A DNA stretch of 64,000 nt from Anaerolineales bacterium UBA5797 (GCA_002418205.1 DIDP01000078.1:1-64000), one strand, 5' to 3'. Numbered from the stretch's first letter, positions 52,727 to 61,433 are shown. The notes: generated by a model not told the origin, from the letters alone. Numbers and translations: made by a program.

Positions 52727-52861
52727 AGATAAATTCGTGAACAGGGAGTTGCGGAAGCTGGGGTGGAGAGTGGTCCGCGTGTGGGAAAACGAGTTGAGAG
52801 AGCCGAGCAAGGTCGCTGCGAAGGTGAGGAGGGTGTGGGGGAAATCGGAGGGACGCTAACG
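52727..52861 (+). pseudogene. Vsr-like endonuclease C-terminus, remnant 1
   Basis: The frame reads KFVNRELRKLGWRVVRVWEN, then ELREPSKVAAKVRRVW and a stop. This is the C-terminal pattern of very-short-patch-repair (Vsr)-like endonucleases (D-RR..LR..GWRV..VWE). The catalytic N-terminal part is missing. The sequence turns abruptly GC-rich right after the HNH stop. The sequence from 52862 to 53037 holds only a small palindromic stretch and remnant 2. Confidence 0.65.
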
Positions 52862-52959
52862 CAGTCCCTGCCTCAGTGCGTGGAAGTCCGCTCACGCGGA
52901 CTCTGTTGTATTAGCGCGTAGCGCTTCCATGAACTGAGCAGGTGGCTTTAGCCCCGCGA

Positions 52960-53002
52960 ATTTCGTGAACAGGGAGTTGCGGAAATTTGGGTGTGGATAA
53001 AA
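52960..53002 (+). pseudogene. Vsr-like remnant 2
   Basis: A 23-base stretch (52962-52984) is identical to 52734-52756 of remnant 1 (encoding FVNRELRK), then diverges and stops. It is too short to be functional. Confidence 0.6.
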
Positions 53003-53037
53003 AATCAGCGCACCGTTTTAGCGATGCGCTGTCAATC

Positions 53038-53259
53038 TCATTTTGACTTCTTATAACTCTTTCGCTTTTCCTGTATTCGCTTGATCACGGTATCCATATC
53101 CTGATCGTCCAGCCACTTGTGGCGGTCCTTGGAGTAATCGCCATGTCCCGTTTCAAATTGTTGCATGAAACGAACCATACCGACCATGCCAAGCTCACGT
53201 GCCAGTGCTTCCATACCAGTGATACGGATTTGTTCGAGAGACATCATTTGCGTATTCAT
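53038..53259 (-). CDS. Small partner protein of a broken PIN toxin
   Basis: A 73-residue protein starting MNTQMMSLEQIRITGMEALAR, with a helical body and a basic tail (IQEKRKSYKKSK). Proteins of this shape occur next to PIN-domain genes, and here the start codon overlaps the PIN frame's stop (TAATG). I take it as a likely antitoxin or accessory factor, but the family function is not known to me. AGGAG lies eight bases before the ATG. Its partner is a pseudogene. Confidence 0.65.
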   Translation of the reverse strand: MNTQMMSLEQIRITGMEALARELGMVGMVRFMQQFETGHGDYSKDRHKWLDDQDMDTVIKRIQEKRKSYKKSK

Positions 53260-53668
53260 TAAATCATCTCCTCTACCCAAGCCAGAGGGTTTTCTACTCT
53301 TACTTTTAGACGCTTTGAAATTCGTTTTGCTTGCTTGATAAGGCGGTCATCTGTTGATAAAACACATCCGCTTTTGCGCTTTCTGCGCAGGCAATGTGCA
53401 AGGCGTCAAATACCTGAAAGCCTTCTTTTTGCAATTCCTTCGCTCGTTTTACTTCCTTTTCATTCACTTCGACGACTTCTTGGACAAAGTCTGATAACAA
53501 TTTTTCACGACTCGATCTTTGCGGATTTGGCGTTTGTTCGATTTCGTCCATTAACACTTCACTGCCGATCCATTCCCATTCCCCATTTTCAATCCGACTC
53601 AAAATACCCAAAACCGCTTCGGCTTCAAGACGGACCCGAACCTGAGTCTGATCGTCAAATGGACGATT
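53259..53668 (-). pseudogene. PIN-domain toxin, 5'-truncated and frameshifted
   Basis: The minus-strand frame begins NRPFDDQTQVRVRLEAEAVL, which in PIN proteins follows an initial strand of about ten residues with the first catalytic Asp (IYLDT-type). That part is gone and is replaced by remnant 3 of the Vsr-like gene. It continues to FDALHIACAESAKADVF, where one base is missing in a T run (TTTT, five T's expected). The +1 frame then resumes with LSTDDRLIKQAKRIS and ends at the overlapping TAATG. Two lesions show it is dead, although the one-base gap alone could be an assembly error. Confidence 0.75.
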
Positions 53669-53670
53669 GA

Positions 53671-53789
53671 TGCGGAAACTTGGGTGGAAAGCTTGTGCTG
53701 AGCGCAGCGAAGTATGGTCCGCGTGTGGGACTTTGTGAGTTGAGGGAGCCGAGGAAGGTCGCTGCGAGGGTGAGGAGTCGCCTGTATAG
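53671..53789 (+). pseudogene. Vsr-like remnant 3
   Basis: Reads TGCGGAAACTTGGGTGGAAAGC, an insertion of about 20 bases (GTGCTGAGCGCAGCGAAGT), then GGTCCGCGTGTGGGA and GAGGGAGCCGAGGAAGGTCG. It matches remnant 1 along its length but is frame-broken. The sequence from 53790 to 53884 shows no gene. Confidence 0.6.
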
Positions 53790-53884
53790 TCAGATCATGT
53801 GAAATCCGTTTCTAAAAGGGGGGATGTGTCAACTCTTAGTTACACAGGTTTTATTAGGGATTTATTATAAATCTTTGCAAAACA

Positions 53885-53912
53885 TTGACAATACCTTGGA
53901 AATCCGTACAAT
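53885..53912 (+). promoter_or_regulatory. Promoter of the fasciclin gene
   Basis: TTGACA (53885-53890), a 16-base spacer and TACAAT (53907-53912), about 45 bases before the start codon. Confidence 0.85.
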
Positions 53913-53956
53913 GGGTCTCAGAGCAAGCCAAAACCAAAACTCGGAGGAACAAACAA

Positions 53957-54493
53957 ATGAAGAACTCTAACGGTAACAAGTTCGTGTACGCCCTGTTGAT
54001 CGCTGTCCTCGCCCTCGGCGCCTTTGCGGCTCCCATGTCGGCACAAGCGGCACCCAAGAGCGGGAACACCATCGTGGATGTTGCCCTCGCAGCCAATGCC
54101 CAGACCGGTGAATTCTCCATCCTGATCGCCGCACTACAGGCAGCCGACCCCGCCGTGCTCAAGACCCTGAGCGGTAAGGGTCAGTTCACCGTCTTCGCCC
54201 CCACCGACGCAGCCTTCGTCTCACTCTTGAACGAACTCGGTGTGTCCGCCGGCGACCTGCTGAGCAACAAGGAACTCGTCACGCAGGTCCTGCTGTATCA
54301 CGTAGCCCGCGGCAACCGCGACTCGGCTGAGGTCCTTGCCTCGAGCCGCATCCGCACCCTCGAGCGCGGGTTCCTCTTCCAGAGCGGCGGCGTTCTCACC
54401 GACGCGAACGGCCGCACTGCCAACATCATCGCTGTGGACATCCCTGCCAGCAACGGTGTCATCCACGTCATCGACCGCGTCGTTCTCCCGTAA
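53957..54493 (+). CDS. Secreted fasciclin (FAS1) domain protein
   Basis: A 178-residue exported protein. A signal peptide of about 31 residues ends AQA-AP. A single FAS1 domain follows, with FTVFAPTDAAFVSLL as its H1-like block and VIHVIDRVVLP at the end as its H2 block. The usual YH is kept in LLYHVARG. FAS1 proteins act in adhesion or matrix binding. GGAGG lies before the ATG at 53957. A strong promoter and terminator make it an independent transcript, probably highly expressed. Confidence 0.9.
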   Translation: MKNSNGNKFVYALLIAVLALGAFAAPMSAQAAPKSGNTIVDVALAANAQTGEFSILIAALQAADPAVLKTLSGKGQFTVFAPTDAAFVSLLNELGVSAGDLLSNKELVTQVLLYHVARGNRDSAEVLASSRIRTLERGFLFQSGGVLTDANGRTANIIAVDIPASNGVIHVIDRVVLP

Positions 54494-54559
54494 GCCTGTT
54501 CGCCACACTCCTCTCCTTTTGAACAAGCGGATGAACTTTAACGGTAAGTGAGCAAAAAG

Positions 54560-54592
54560 AAAATCGCTCCGGTCATGGATCGGAGCGATTTT
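54560..54592. terminator. Bidirectional terminator after the fasciclin gene
   Basis: AAAATCGCTCCG (54560-54571) pairs perfectly with 54581-54592, with T's on either strand. It lies between convergent genes. Confidence 0.88.
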
Positions 54593-54594
54593 TA

Positions 54595-55935
54595 TTATTC
54601 ATCCAACAGACCGCCCAGCCACTCCATCAATCCGCCCATCTTTTGTTTTTTATCGGGCAGGTCGCTGGCGACGATTCCGTTCTGTCCGTTGATGAGCACA
54701 AGATGCGCGCGGCCATCGAAAGGCAGTTCGGTCATCCACACAGGCAGCAGGACGAGCTTGAACGACTCGATCGCCATCCTCGCCGACGAAGAACCCACGA
54801 TCCGCACCGGCGCGAGCTTATACGGCAGTTCCTCCTTGAGTTTTGCATACGCCTGTCCGCGCGCATCGAGCGAGGCTTCTGCCAGCGGGATGTCATACAC
54901 CTCGGCGGGCCAGTCCGCCAGGAAGCGCGGGTCGTAGGGTTTGACGGCGGTCAACTCGAAGGTGGGGATCAGCCTCAGGAAAACGGCGGATAATTTTCGG
55001 GAGGCGGGGATCGGCAGGTCATCCACCAGCACAGGATACGAATCCGAAACCCGCTTCTTCACCCGACGCTGGTTGCTGGATCCCATTAAAGTGATCACGT
55101 TCCCGTCCTCGTCATTTTCATACACTTCGCCCGTGTACTCGATCTCGCCGCCGATGTCGAACGTCCATAACGGCAGGTACAGTCCGCGCGGCATTTCGAC
55201 CCTCTTGCCGGGCTGGATGTTGTTCCCCTCCACCCAGTTGAACAAATACTTTGCCGCCTGCCGCTGACCGAACTGGTGCGGCATCAGCCCATCGGGCGCC
55301 AGCAGGTCGCCCGTATTCTCCCAGTCCACCACGTGCGGCGAGCCGCAATAGATGCAGTTGGCTGAGATCTGTTTCGGCGGCAGGATGAACTCCGAGCCGC
55401 AGCCCTCGCAATGGAAGACTTGTTCGTTCAACGGCCTGCCGTGTCCGCGTGCGGTTGCCATCGCGGTGACGAAGTCCTTTTCGACGGCAGGTTTTGAAGT
55501 GACTCCCATTGCCTGATGGCGCGTGCAATAATCGCAGACGAGGGATTGTCCGTCGGGCGCGAACGACATCCGACCGCCGCATTTGGGGCACATGAAACGG
55601 TCCGCATCCGCGGCGCGCAGACCTTCAGGCGCGGGCGGCAGGTGATCGGGATCGATGACCTCGTCCTCCCTGAGTTTGCCGTCCAGGATCGCCAGCATCC
55701 TGCGGGCGCGCGCGTGCTGCAGGTCGTGGGCGAGGCAATTCTCGATGGCGGTCCGCTTTTCCTGCGGGTCGTCCACCACCAACGCCATCCAATACCAGGC
55801 TTCCGCCATCACATCGTGGTCGCGGCTCATGTACACGGCGCGGTCAAGGTAGCGCCGGGCGCTCTCCTTGTGTCCCGCCTTCGCTTCGATGATGCCTGTC
55901 TTCAAAAGGTCCCTGCCATAATCGCCGAACATCAT
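54595..55935 (-). CDS. TPR / zinc-ribbon protein of unknown function
   Basis: A 446-residue protein. Residues 1-90 look like TPR helices. Two zinc ribbons follow: CPKCGG..CDYC near 115-137, and CEGCG..CIYCG near 175-198. The second half is a beta-rich region (LYLPLWTFDIGGEIEYTG) seen in zinc-ribbon proteins that resemble putative membrane-associated factors. The ribbons are of the PriA/rubredoxin-like type, but there is no helicase. Function is unknown. Confidence 0.75.
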   Translation of the reverse strand: MMFGDYGRDLLKTGIIEAKAGHKESARRYLDRAVYMSRDHDVMAEAWYWMALVVDDPQEKRTAIENCLAHDLQHARARRMLAILDGKLREDEVIDPDHLPPAPEGLRAADADRFMCPKCGGRMSFAPDGQSLVCDYCTRHQAMGVTSKPAVEKDFVTAMATARGHGRPLNEQVFHCEGCGSEFILPPKQISANCIYCGSPHVVDWENTGDLLAPDGLMPHQFGQRQAAKYLFNWVEGNNIQPGKRVEMPRGLYLPLWTFDIGGEIEYTGEVYENDEDGNVITLMGSSNQRRVKKRVSDSYPVLVDDLPIPASRKLSAVFLRLIPTFELTAVKPYDPRFLADWPAEVYDIPLAEASLDARGQAYAKLKEELPYKLAPVRIVGSSSARMAIESFKLVLLPVWMTELPFDGRAHLVLINGQNGIVASDLPDKKQKMGGLMEWLGGLLDE

Positions 55936-55950
55936 GGATTCTCCATTCGT

Positions 55951-57768
55951 TTACGGTGTTGCGCACGTGTAGTGGATCAGAAGATTGCGGCGCACAGCCT
56001 CTCCATCCTTGCTTAACCGACCCGGATAATAATCCCGCGGGACGACCATGAAACTGAACGTTTCCGGGGACGGTAGATCCATTGCCTCCAGCTCGATCTC
56101 GAAATCCCTGTTTCGATACTTTGGTGGAAGTTCCACCGGGAGGCTCAGGTAGCTTCCGGGGATGATCTCAGCGGGCGCGTAGTCCCGGCTGTCGAGCACC
56201 TGTCCGTTCGGATCGAGCAGTGAAAATCTCAGGGAGCCGCCCGGGCTTGCGGGGATGGAGGTGACGAATACCTGCACATCCTCCAATTTCCCGCAGTCGT
56301 TCGTAAAGGTCTGGTTGAGGCGTTCCCCGTCCCTGATCTCCTCGGTGTTCCCGTTCTCCTTCTCCAGATTTTTATAGACCGGCAGGACGCATCGATCGCC
56401 CGTATAGGCGTTGTATCCGCAGTAGGTATAGTAGGTGGTGTAGATCCCGAAGGAAAAATAAAACGTGACCAGCAGAAAGGAGACGACAGCCAGGCGCTTC
56501 ATGAAGTGTCCCAGGTTCGGGCGCACCTCGAACGACCCGGCAATGCCGAGGAAAAGCAGGGGCGCAAAGGGGATGTAATACCGTCCATGTTTTGCCAGCG
56601 CAAGCACTCCCCCGGTGACGTAGTTGGGGGCGAAGGCGATGGTGTAAATGGAAATACAGCAGAAGAGGAACATCCCGATGAGGAACAACCTTGCACCGGT
56701 GTGTATCTTTACGCGCGGTTCGGCGAGCAGGGACGCCGCCAGGAAGATCAACGAAAAGGTGTAGACCGGCGCCGGTACCGTGCCCGCCCAATATCCGTAC
56801 GCCGCGATCCAGCCCTTCACCTGGTCCGGGAAGGTCAGGACCATGCCCTGGATCAGCGGCTCGATAAAACCGAGCGGGTCCGAAAGGATGGCACTCGATT
56901 GCTGGGAGACGCTCTGCACGCCCTCTCCCGAAAAGACCGATCCCTGCGATGCAACCGCCCACCAGCCGATATTCGCCGCCGCCGAGAGCAGCACACCTAG
57001 GATCAGGACCGCGATCCATTTTTTGGAGGGCAGGGGATGTTTGATCAGGATCAGCAACAAGGGCAGCAGGATGATCGCACCCGGCTTTGCCGTCCCAAGC
57101 AGGACCGCAAGCCCTGCCAATATCCAGACCGAGCGCGGCCGAATCCCCCCGCCCTCATTTACATATGTCGCAACAACGTAACCGATGAATGCAAAACTGA
57201 CCGCGGCTGTGAACCCGTCCGCGTTCAGGGTGGAGGCTTGATACATTGCCGCAGGCAGGAGGGCAACCGCCGCAAGGATCCATTTGCCGTACGGAGCCGC
57301 ACGGATCATCACATACGCCCCGGCGATATAGATCAGCAATCCGGCGATCTTCTGCAGCAGGATCGTCGGCAGGATCGGGAAGTCATACTTCCACCACAGG
57401 AGTCTCCCGATCATGGCTTGCGGCAAAAAGATGACCGGCGAATAAATGGATTGGGTCCTCTGTCCGTAACGATACTTGTCGAACGTGCTGAACCTTCGCA
57501 GAAAGGTTTCCCTCTCGAACATATCGAACGCCGGGGTCTGCACCAGCCTGCGTTGATACGAAAGATCAGCCACATCCTCATGGATCCTGGGGTCCGGGAA
57601 GTTCGGCATGAACTCCAGCTTCGACATGTAATAAATGCGCACGAGGTGGCGTTCCTCGTCGAAGCCGGCGCCGTACGGGATGACGATGCAATAAAAGAGT
57701 CCCACCAGCAAACCTGCGATCAGGAAAAAGTTTGCCGGGGGGATCGAACGTTTCTTGATCTCAACCAT
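55951..57768 (-). CDS. DUF2142 polytopic membrane protein, copy 2
   Basis: A 605-residue membrane protein with about twelve helices, paralogous to the one at 40884. GAGFDEERHLVRIYYMS near residue 33 corresponds to GGYDEETHLLRVWEMS there. The C-terminal soluble domain (FVTSIPASPGGSLRFSLLDP) resembles a carbohydrate-binding-like sandwich. The stop is separated from the zinc-ribbon gene by 15 bases. Its start overlaps folP by 8 bases, so it is probably translated with folP. Confidence 0.82.
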   Translation of the reverse strand: MVEIKKRSIPPANFFLIAGLLVGLFYCIVIPYGAGFDEERHLVRIYYMSKLEFMPNFPDPRIHEDVADLSYQRRLVQTPAFDMFERETFLRRFSTFDKYRYGQRTQSIYSPVIFLPQAMIGRLLWWKYDFPILPTILLQKIAGLLIYIAGAYVMIRAAPYGKWILAAVALLPAAMYQASTLNADGFTAAVSFAFIGYVVATYVNEGGGIRPRSVWILAGLAVLLGTAKPGAIILLPLLLILIKHPLPSKKWIAVLILGVLLSAAANIGWWAVASQGSVFSGEGVQSVSQQSSAILSDPLGFIEPLIQGMVLTFPDQVKGWIAAYGYWAGTVPAPVYTFSLIFLAASLLAEPRVKIHTGARLFLIGMFLFCCISIYTIAFAPNYVTGGVLALAKHGRYYIPFAPLLFLGIAGSFEVRPNLGHFMKRLAVVSFLLVTFYFSFGIYTTYYTYCGYNAYTGDRCVLPVYKNLEKENGNTEEIRDGERLNQTFTNDCGKLEDVQVFVTSIPASPGGSLRFSLLDPNGQVLDSRDYAPAEIIPGSYLSLPVELPPKYRNRDFEIELEAMDLPSPETFSFMVVPRDYYPGRLSKDGEAVRRNLLIHYTCATP

Positions 57769-58639
57769 GTCTCACGATCGCGTCCGTCATCCTTGCCACG
57801 CGGCTCATCTCCTTCACATCGTGCACGCGGATGAGGTCCGCGCCGCGCGTGATGCCCACCGCGATGGTCGCGGCAGTCCCTTCGATGCGTTCGTCCGCGG
57901 GCAGGTCAAGCGTGAAGCCGATGAACGATTTTCTGGATGGACCCAACAGCACGGGATACCCCAACGCGCGGATCTCAGCGAGCCGGTTGATGAGTTCCAG
58001 GTTATGTTCCCGCGTCTTCCCAAAGCCGATGCCTGGGTCAAGGATGATGTGCCTCTCCTCGATCCCGGCTTTTTTCGCGATCTCCACGCTGACGAGGAGT
58101 TCGCGTTTGACATCTTCGATCAGGTCGTCATACTCCGCGCCGATGTAGGCATTGCCCAACTGCTCGCGCACTTCCACGCTGGCGGGGTTGCTGCGGTTGT
58201 GCATCAGGATCACCGGGGCGTTGAAGGCTTTGGCAACGGGGGCAAGTTCCGGGTCCGCACGAAGCGCCCAGACGTCGTTGAGGATCTGCGCGCCCGCTTT
58301 GAATGCTTCCTCCGCAACTTTGGATTTATAGGTATCGATGGAAATAAGCGCTTCGGGAAATTCCTTCGATAATGCCTGGATGACCGGGATCACTCGTTCC
58401 ATCTCTTCATCTGCATCCACGGTTTGCGAGCCGGGGCGGGTCGATTCGCCGCCCACATCGAGGATGTCGGCACGATGCTTGAGGAAATGCCCCGCCTGCC
58501 GCAGCGCCTGCTCGATGCGGTCGCCGTGCGACATCAACCCATCGCCGGAAAACGAATCCGGCGTGATGTTGAGGATGCCCATCACATACGTGCGGGAACC
58601 CCAGTCGAACGTGTGGTTGTTGATTTGGAGGGGCTTCAT
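57761..58639 (-). CDS. folP: Dihydropteroate synthase
   Basis: A 292-residue DHPS joining 6-hydroxymethyl-dihydropterin pyrophosphate and p-aminobenzoate. MGILNITPDSFSGDG near residue 20, GGESTRPG near 62, and SIDTYKSKVAE, ILDPGIGFGK and GPSRKSF are the standard blocks. The ATG at 58639 starts MKPLQINNHTF; the frame extends upstream only through a repeat. folK lies 1.1 kb away on the same strand. Confidence 0.95.
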   Translation of the reverse strand: MKPLQINNHTFDWGSRTYVMGILNITPDSFSGDGLMSHGDRIEQALRQAGHFLKHRADILDVGGESTRPGSQTVDADEEMERVIPVIQALSKEFPEALISIDTYKSKVAEEAFKAGAQILNDVWALRADPELAPVAKAFNAPVILMHNRSNPASVEVREQLGNAYIGAEYDDLIEDVKRELLVSVEIAKKAGIEERHIILDPGIGFGKTREHNLELINRLAEIRALGYPVLLGPSRKSFIGFTLDLPADERIEGTAATIAVGITRGADLIRVHDVKEMSRVARMTDAIVRHG

Positions 58640-58648
58640 TTTAGTAAT

Positions 58649-58700
58649 GTCGTTGCGAGGGGCGTTCTTTGCGAAGGAGCAATCCCGATTTTGTGATGAG
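58649..58700. repeat. GTCGTTGCGAG half-repeat upstream of folP
   Basis: GTCGTTGCGAG (58649-58659), followed by TTTGCGAAGGAGCAATCCC, resembles the left half of the elements at 9855 and 9956. It lies in the folP leader. Confidence 0.5.
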
Positions 58701-58780
58701 ATTTCTCCGGGCTGTTGTCTCGATGTGGACCGTGCAAGCATCGTCCTGTTCGACCACCAGCCCCTGCAATGGCATGGGCA

Positions 58781-59203
58781 TTACGGTATCTGATCCAGCG
58801 GACGTCCCAGCCAGGCTTCGGCTTCGTTGATGTCGGTGAACAGTTTCAATGCAGAGGCGGTCTCGGGCAGCGCCAGCGCGGCAACTTCGCGGATCGCGTT
58901 TGCCGCTTTTTCGTCTGCCACCACCACCGCCACACGGATGTTGCGCGCCGCAGGGTCGCTGTTCGCCTCCACCGCCATCTTGATCGCCTTTTCGGGGATA
59001 TCCTTCACGGCGCGCAGGTCATACAGGTTGCGCGTGCGGCCCGATAAACCAAGCAGGTGTTCCATGGCAAATTCGCGCCAGTCGTTGATGGTGGCATCTG
59101 AAAGGTCTGTAAATGTCAATGTCATGCCGCCATCCCCGCGGCGCACAACGGTCATGCCCACGCCGGGCTTGGGTGTCCAGTTCAGGGGTTTGATCTCGGT
59201 CAT
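58781..59203 (-). CDS. SpoIIAA/STAS-like small protein
   Basis: A 140-residue protein with the alternating strands and helices of the SpoIIAA-like fold (TLTFTDLSDATINDWREFAM, IRVAVVVADEKAANAIREVA). No phosphorylatable serine is evident at the usual loop. CCGGAGG precedes the ATG. It lies between folP and folK and is co-oriented, but nothing links it directly to folate. Confidence 0.6.
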   Translation of the reverse strand: MTEIKPLNWTPKPGVGMTVVRRGDGGMTLTFTDLSDATINDWREFAMEHLLGLSGRTRNLYDLRAVKDIPEKAIKMAVEANSDPAARNIRVAVVVADEKAANAIREVAALALPETASALKLFTDINEAEAWLGRPLDQIP

Positions 59204-59243
59204 GGTTCGCCTCCGGTTGAGTATGCAGGGATTATACCCTTTG

Positions 59244-59744
59244 CTACCCTGTGTTTTTTTGATAGGGCGCGATGCCGCCCACCTCGCAGAACGCGATCAG
59301 TTCACGGATGCTTTTCCCGCTGACCGGATGCACGAGATCGGGGGCGATATCCATCAAGGGCAGCAGGACGAAGCCGCGCTCGTGCGCGTGCGGATGCGGG
59401 ATGGTCAGCGCGGGCGATTCGTAGACAAGGTCATCGTAAAAGAGGATGTCGATGTCGATCAGGCGCGGACCGTACCGGAAACTGGCTTTCCTGCCGAGCG
59501 CCACCTCCAGCCGTTTGATGTGTTTCAGCAGCGGTTCGGGTTCGAGATAGGTCACCGCCTTCACGACCTGGTTGAGGAAGTTATCCTGATCCTCGTATCC
59601 CCAGGGCGGCGTTTCATATACTTTCGATTTCGCCTTCACTTCCATTTGCGGCGGCAGGGATGAGAGCGCCTGCTTCAGGTTCGCAGAACGGTCACCCAGG
59701 TTCGAGCCAAGGGAAAGGTAGATGGTATGGTTTGTGAGTTTCAT
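59244..59744 (-). CDS. folK: HPPK (6-hydroxymethyl-dihydropterin pyrophosphokinase)
   Basis: A 166-residue HPPK that pyrophosphorylates the pterin before DHPS. YLSLGSNLGDR near residue 9, YETPPWGYEDQDNFLN and RYGPRLIDIDILFYDD (the R..G.R.iDiDil motif) are complete. Two gene products of this window therefore act in consecutive folate steps. Confidence 0.95.
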   Translation of the reverse strand: MKLTNHTIYLSLGSNLGDRSANLKQALSSLPPQMEVKAKSKVYETPPWGYEDQDNFLNQVVKAVTYLEPEPLLKHIKRLEVALGRKASFRYGPRLIDIDILFYDDLVYESPALTIPHPHAHERGFVLLPLMDIAPDLVHPVSGKSIRELIAFCEVGGIAPYQKNTG

Positions 59745-59786
59745 GTTGGTTTATTGGGAACAGGTCTGAGGGTGGAACGACGCGGC

Positions 59787-60641
59787 TCATCCCGCCGGGA
59801 TCGGGTGTTCATCGTAATGTTCCACCACGTCATCCCTGAGCCAGCCTTCGATGTCTTTGTTCAGGAAGGCATCCTCGGGCAGTTCCGCGACCAGTTCGAT
59901 CATCGCGAGGCGGACGTTCTCGTAATGGTTGAACAGATCCTCGTCGGTCCAGGTCGAATATTTTTTGATCAACTCCGCATTGAACAGGTCCGTGTCGCGG
60001 GTCTCCCATGTGAACGCCGGGCTGTCCATGATCCCCGAAATGACGCGCGCACCCTCCTCCCACCAGCCGATGATGTGCGCGAGCAGGTCGTGCAGGGAAT
60101 CGAATCCCTGCCCGGATAAAAACTCCCTCTTCTTTTCCTCATCGAGACGGTTGAAATCCTCGATGTACGTTGCCCATTCGTTTTCGAGCAGGTCGATGAC
60201 GAGGAATTGACTCAACGTGACCAGATGCTCGCGCGCGTGGTGATGGATGACTGCCTGCAGCCATGCCCGCGCCCTGCGGTTCTCGAACACCGCCTCCTGC
60301 ATGGACCCGAGGTCTGCCGCCATTTTCTGACGCGTTTTCTCGAAGTGAGCCATGAACTCCGCATCATCCCACGACCTGTATCTGGCGACCGCCTCGGCGT
60401 TGAATATGTCGAAATCATATTTCCTGCGTTCGTATTTCCGGTCCCCAGCAATGGCGCGGATGATGCCCATGCCCTCCTCCCACCACGCCAGGATGTGCGC
60501 CAGCAGATCACGGAAGGACTCATACCCCGTTTCCTGGATGCGTTTCGCCTGCTCCTCCTTTGGGAACCGCATGAATCGTTCGACATAGCCTCCCCATTCC
60601 TGTTCCATGTACTCAAGTGTTCGCTGTTTTGCGCTGGACAT
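59787..60641 (-). CDS. Duplicated DinB/ClbS-like protein
   Basis: A 284-residue protein made of two tandem four-helix domains of the DinB/ClbS (DfsB) type. SFRDLLAHILAWWEEGMGII (about 41-60) and SLHDLLAHIIGWWEEGARVI (about 181-200) are parallel. The histidine of LAH is kept in both halves. ClbS-like proteins can be hydrolases of reactive metabolites, and others bind metal. The role here is unknown. The internal duplication is the notable feature. Confidence 0.82.
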   Translation of the reverse strand: MSSAKQRTLEYMEQEWGGYVERFMRFPKEEQAKRIQETGYESFRDLLAHILAWWEEGMGIIRAIAGDRKYERRKYDFDIFNAEAVARYRSWDDAEFMAHFEKTRQKMAADLGSMQEAVFENRRARAWLQAVIHHHAREHLVTLSQFLVIDLLENEWATYIEDFNRLDEEKKREFLSGQGFDSLHDLLAHIIGWWEEGARVISGIMDSPAFTWETRDTDLFNAELIKKYSTWTDEDLFNHYENVRLAMIELVAELPEDAFLNKDIEGWLRDDVVEHYDEHPIPAG

Positions 60642-60784
60642 TGAAAGACCCTCCGCGGTCGAATAGGCTATGATCCGCTTTTACCTCCAGATTTTACCCC
60701 AAGAAGGACGCCGGCAACTGTCGAGGCGTGCACACAAAAAAACCTTTCCGAACATAACAAATTCATAATCCGCATCCGGGAGGC

Positions 60785-60812
60785 TTGCAAAAGGACGCCT
60801 TGCATGTAAAAT
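60785..60812 (+). promoter_or_regulatory. Promoter of the P-loop gene
   Basis: TTGCAA (60785-60790), a 16-base spacer and TAAAAT (60807-60812). The predicted start near 60819 lies after the upstream ATG at 60811, which argues for the ATG at 60838. Confidence 0.6.
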
Positions 60813-60837
60813 GGATGGATGGACGACAATTACCGGT

Positions 60838-61416
60838 ATGAAATCTGAAATCATCCTGATCGGTCCCGGTCGCAGTGGCAAGTCCACCATTGCCGAGTTG
60901 ATCTATGCGCGCACCTTTCTGCCGCATTGCTCGCTGGACGTGTTGCGCTGGAAATATTACGACGAGATCGGTTACGACCGGTACACCGCCAGGGTGAAAC
61001 TTGCAGAAGAGGGGTTCTGGGGGATGTATCGTTACTGGAAACCCTTCGAAGCCCATGCTGTAAAAAGAGTCCTATCCGATTACAGGGAGTGCATCTTCGA
61101 TTTTGGCGCAAGCCATTCCGTGTATGAGGACGATGATCTGTTCAGTCAGGTGCGGGATGTTTTACAGCCCTATCCTCATGTCATATTGCTCCTGCCTTCG
61201 CCCGACCCGGAGGAATCGATCGAGATATTGAATGCCCGTAATACCTATGCCTCGAACGGTCAGCGGGAGGTGAACGAGCACCTCGTGCGCCATCATTCGA
61301 ATTACGACCTTGCCAAATTCACCGCCTATACAAAAGATAAGACCCCCGAAGAAACCTGCGATGAAATCCTGAACTGGGTCAGGAGCAATGGCTGGACATA
61401 CGAGCCGCGGGAATGA
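60838..61416 (+). CDS. P-loop NTPase / kinase-like protein
   Basis: A 192-residue P-loop protein. GPGRSGKST near residue 9 is Walker A. FDFGASHSVYED near residue 85 is the Walker-B-like region, and VILLLPSPDPEESIEIL follows. It resembles shikimate-kinase/nucleotide-kinase folds but lacks the specific shikimate motifs, so the substrate is unknown. The start at 60838 fits the promoter and places Walker A at the usual distance. There is no clear Shine-Dalgarno. Confidence 0.72.
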   Translation: MKSEIILIGPGRSGKSTIAELIYARTFLPHCSLDVLRWKYYDEIGYDRYTARVKLAEEGFWGMYRYWKPFEAHAVKRVLSDYRECIFDFGASHSVYEDDDLFSQVRDVLQPYPHVILLLPSPDPEESIEILNARNTYASNGQREVNEHLVRHHSNYDLAKFTAYTKDKTPEETCDEILNWVRSNGWTYEPRE

Positions 61417-61433
61417 ATCAACGATGCGCATGC

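Noticed and set aside
53671..53789. Functional Vsr gene
   Set aside because: All three pieces lack the N-terminal catalytic part, and this one is frame-broken.
46000..54000. Prophage or plasmid origin for the AT-rich island
   Set aside because: No integrase, capsid, replication or partition gene is seen, and no tRNA flanks it. Only a defence-type gene set is visible.
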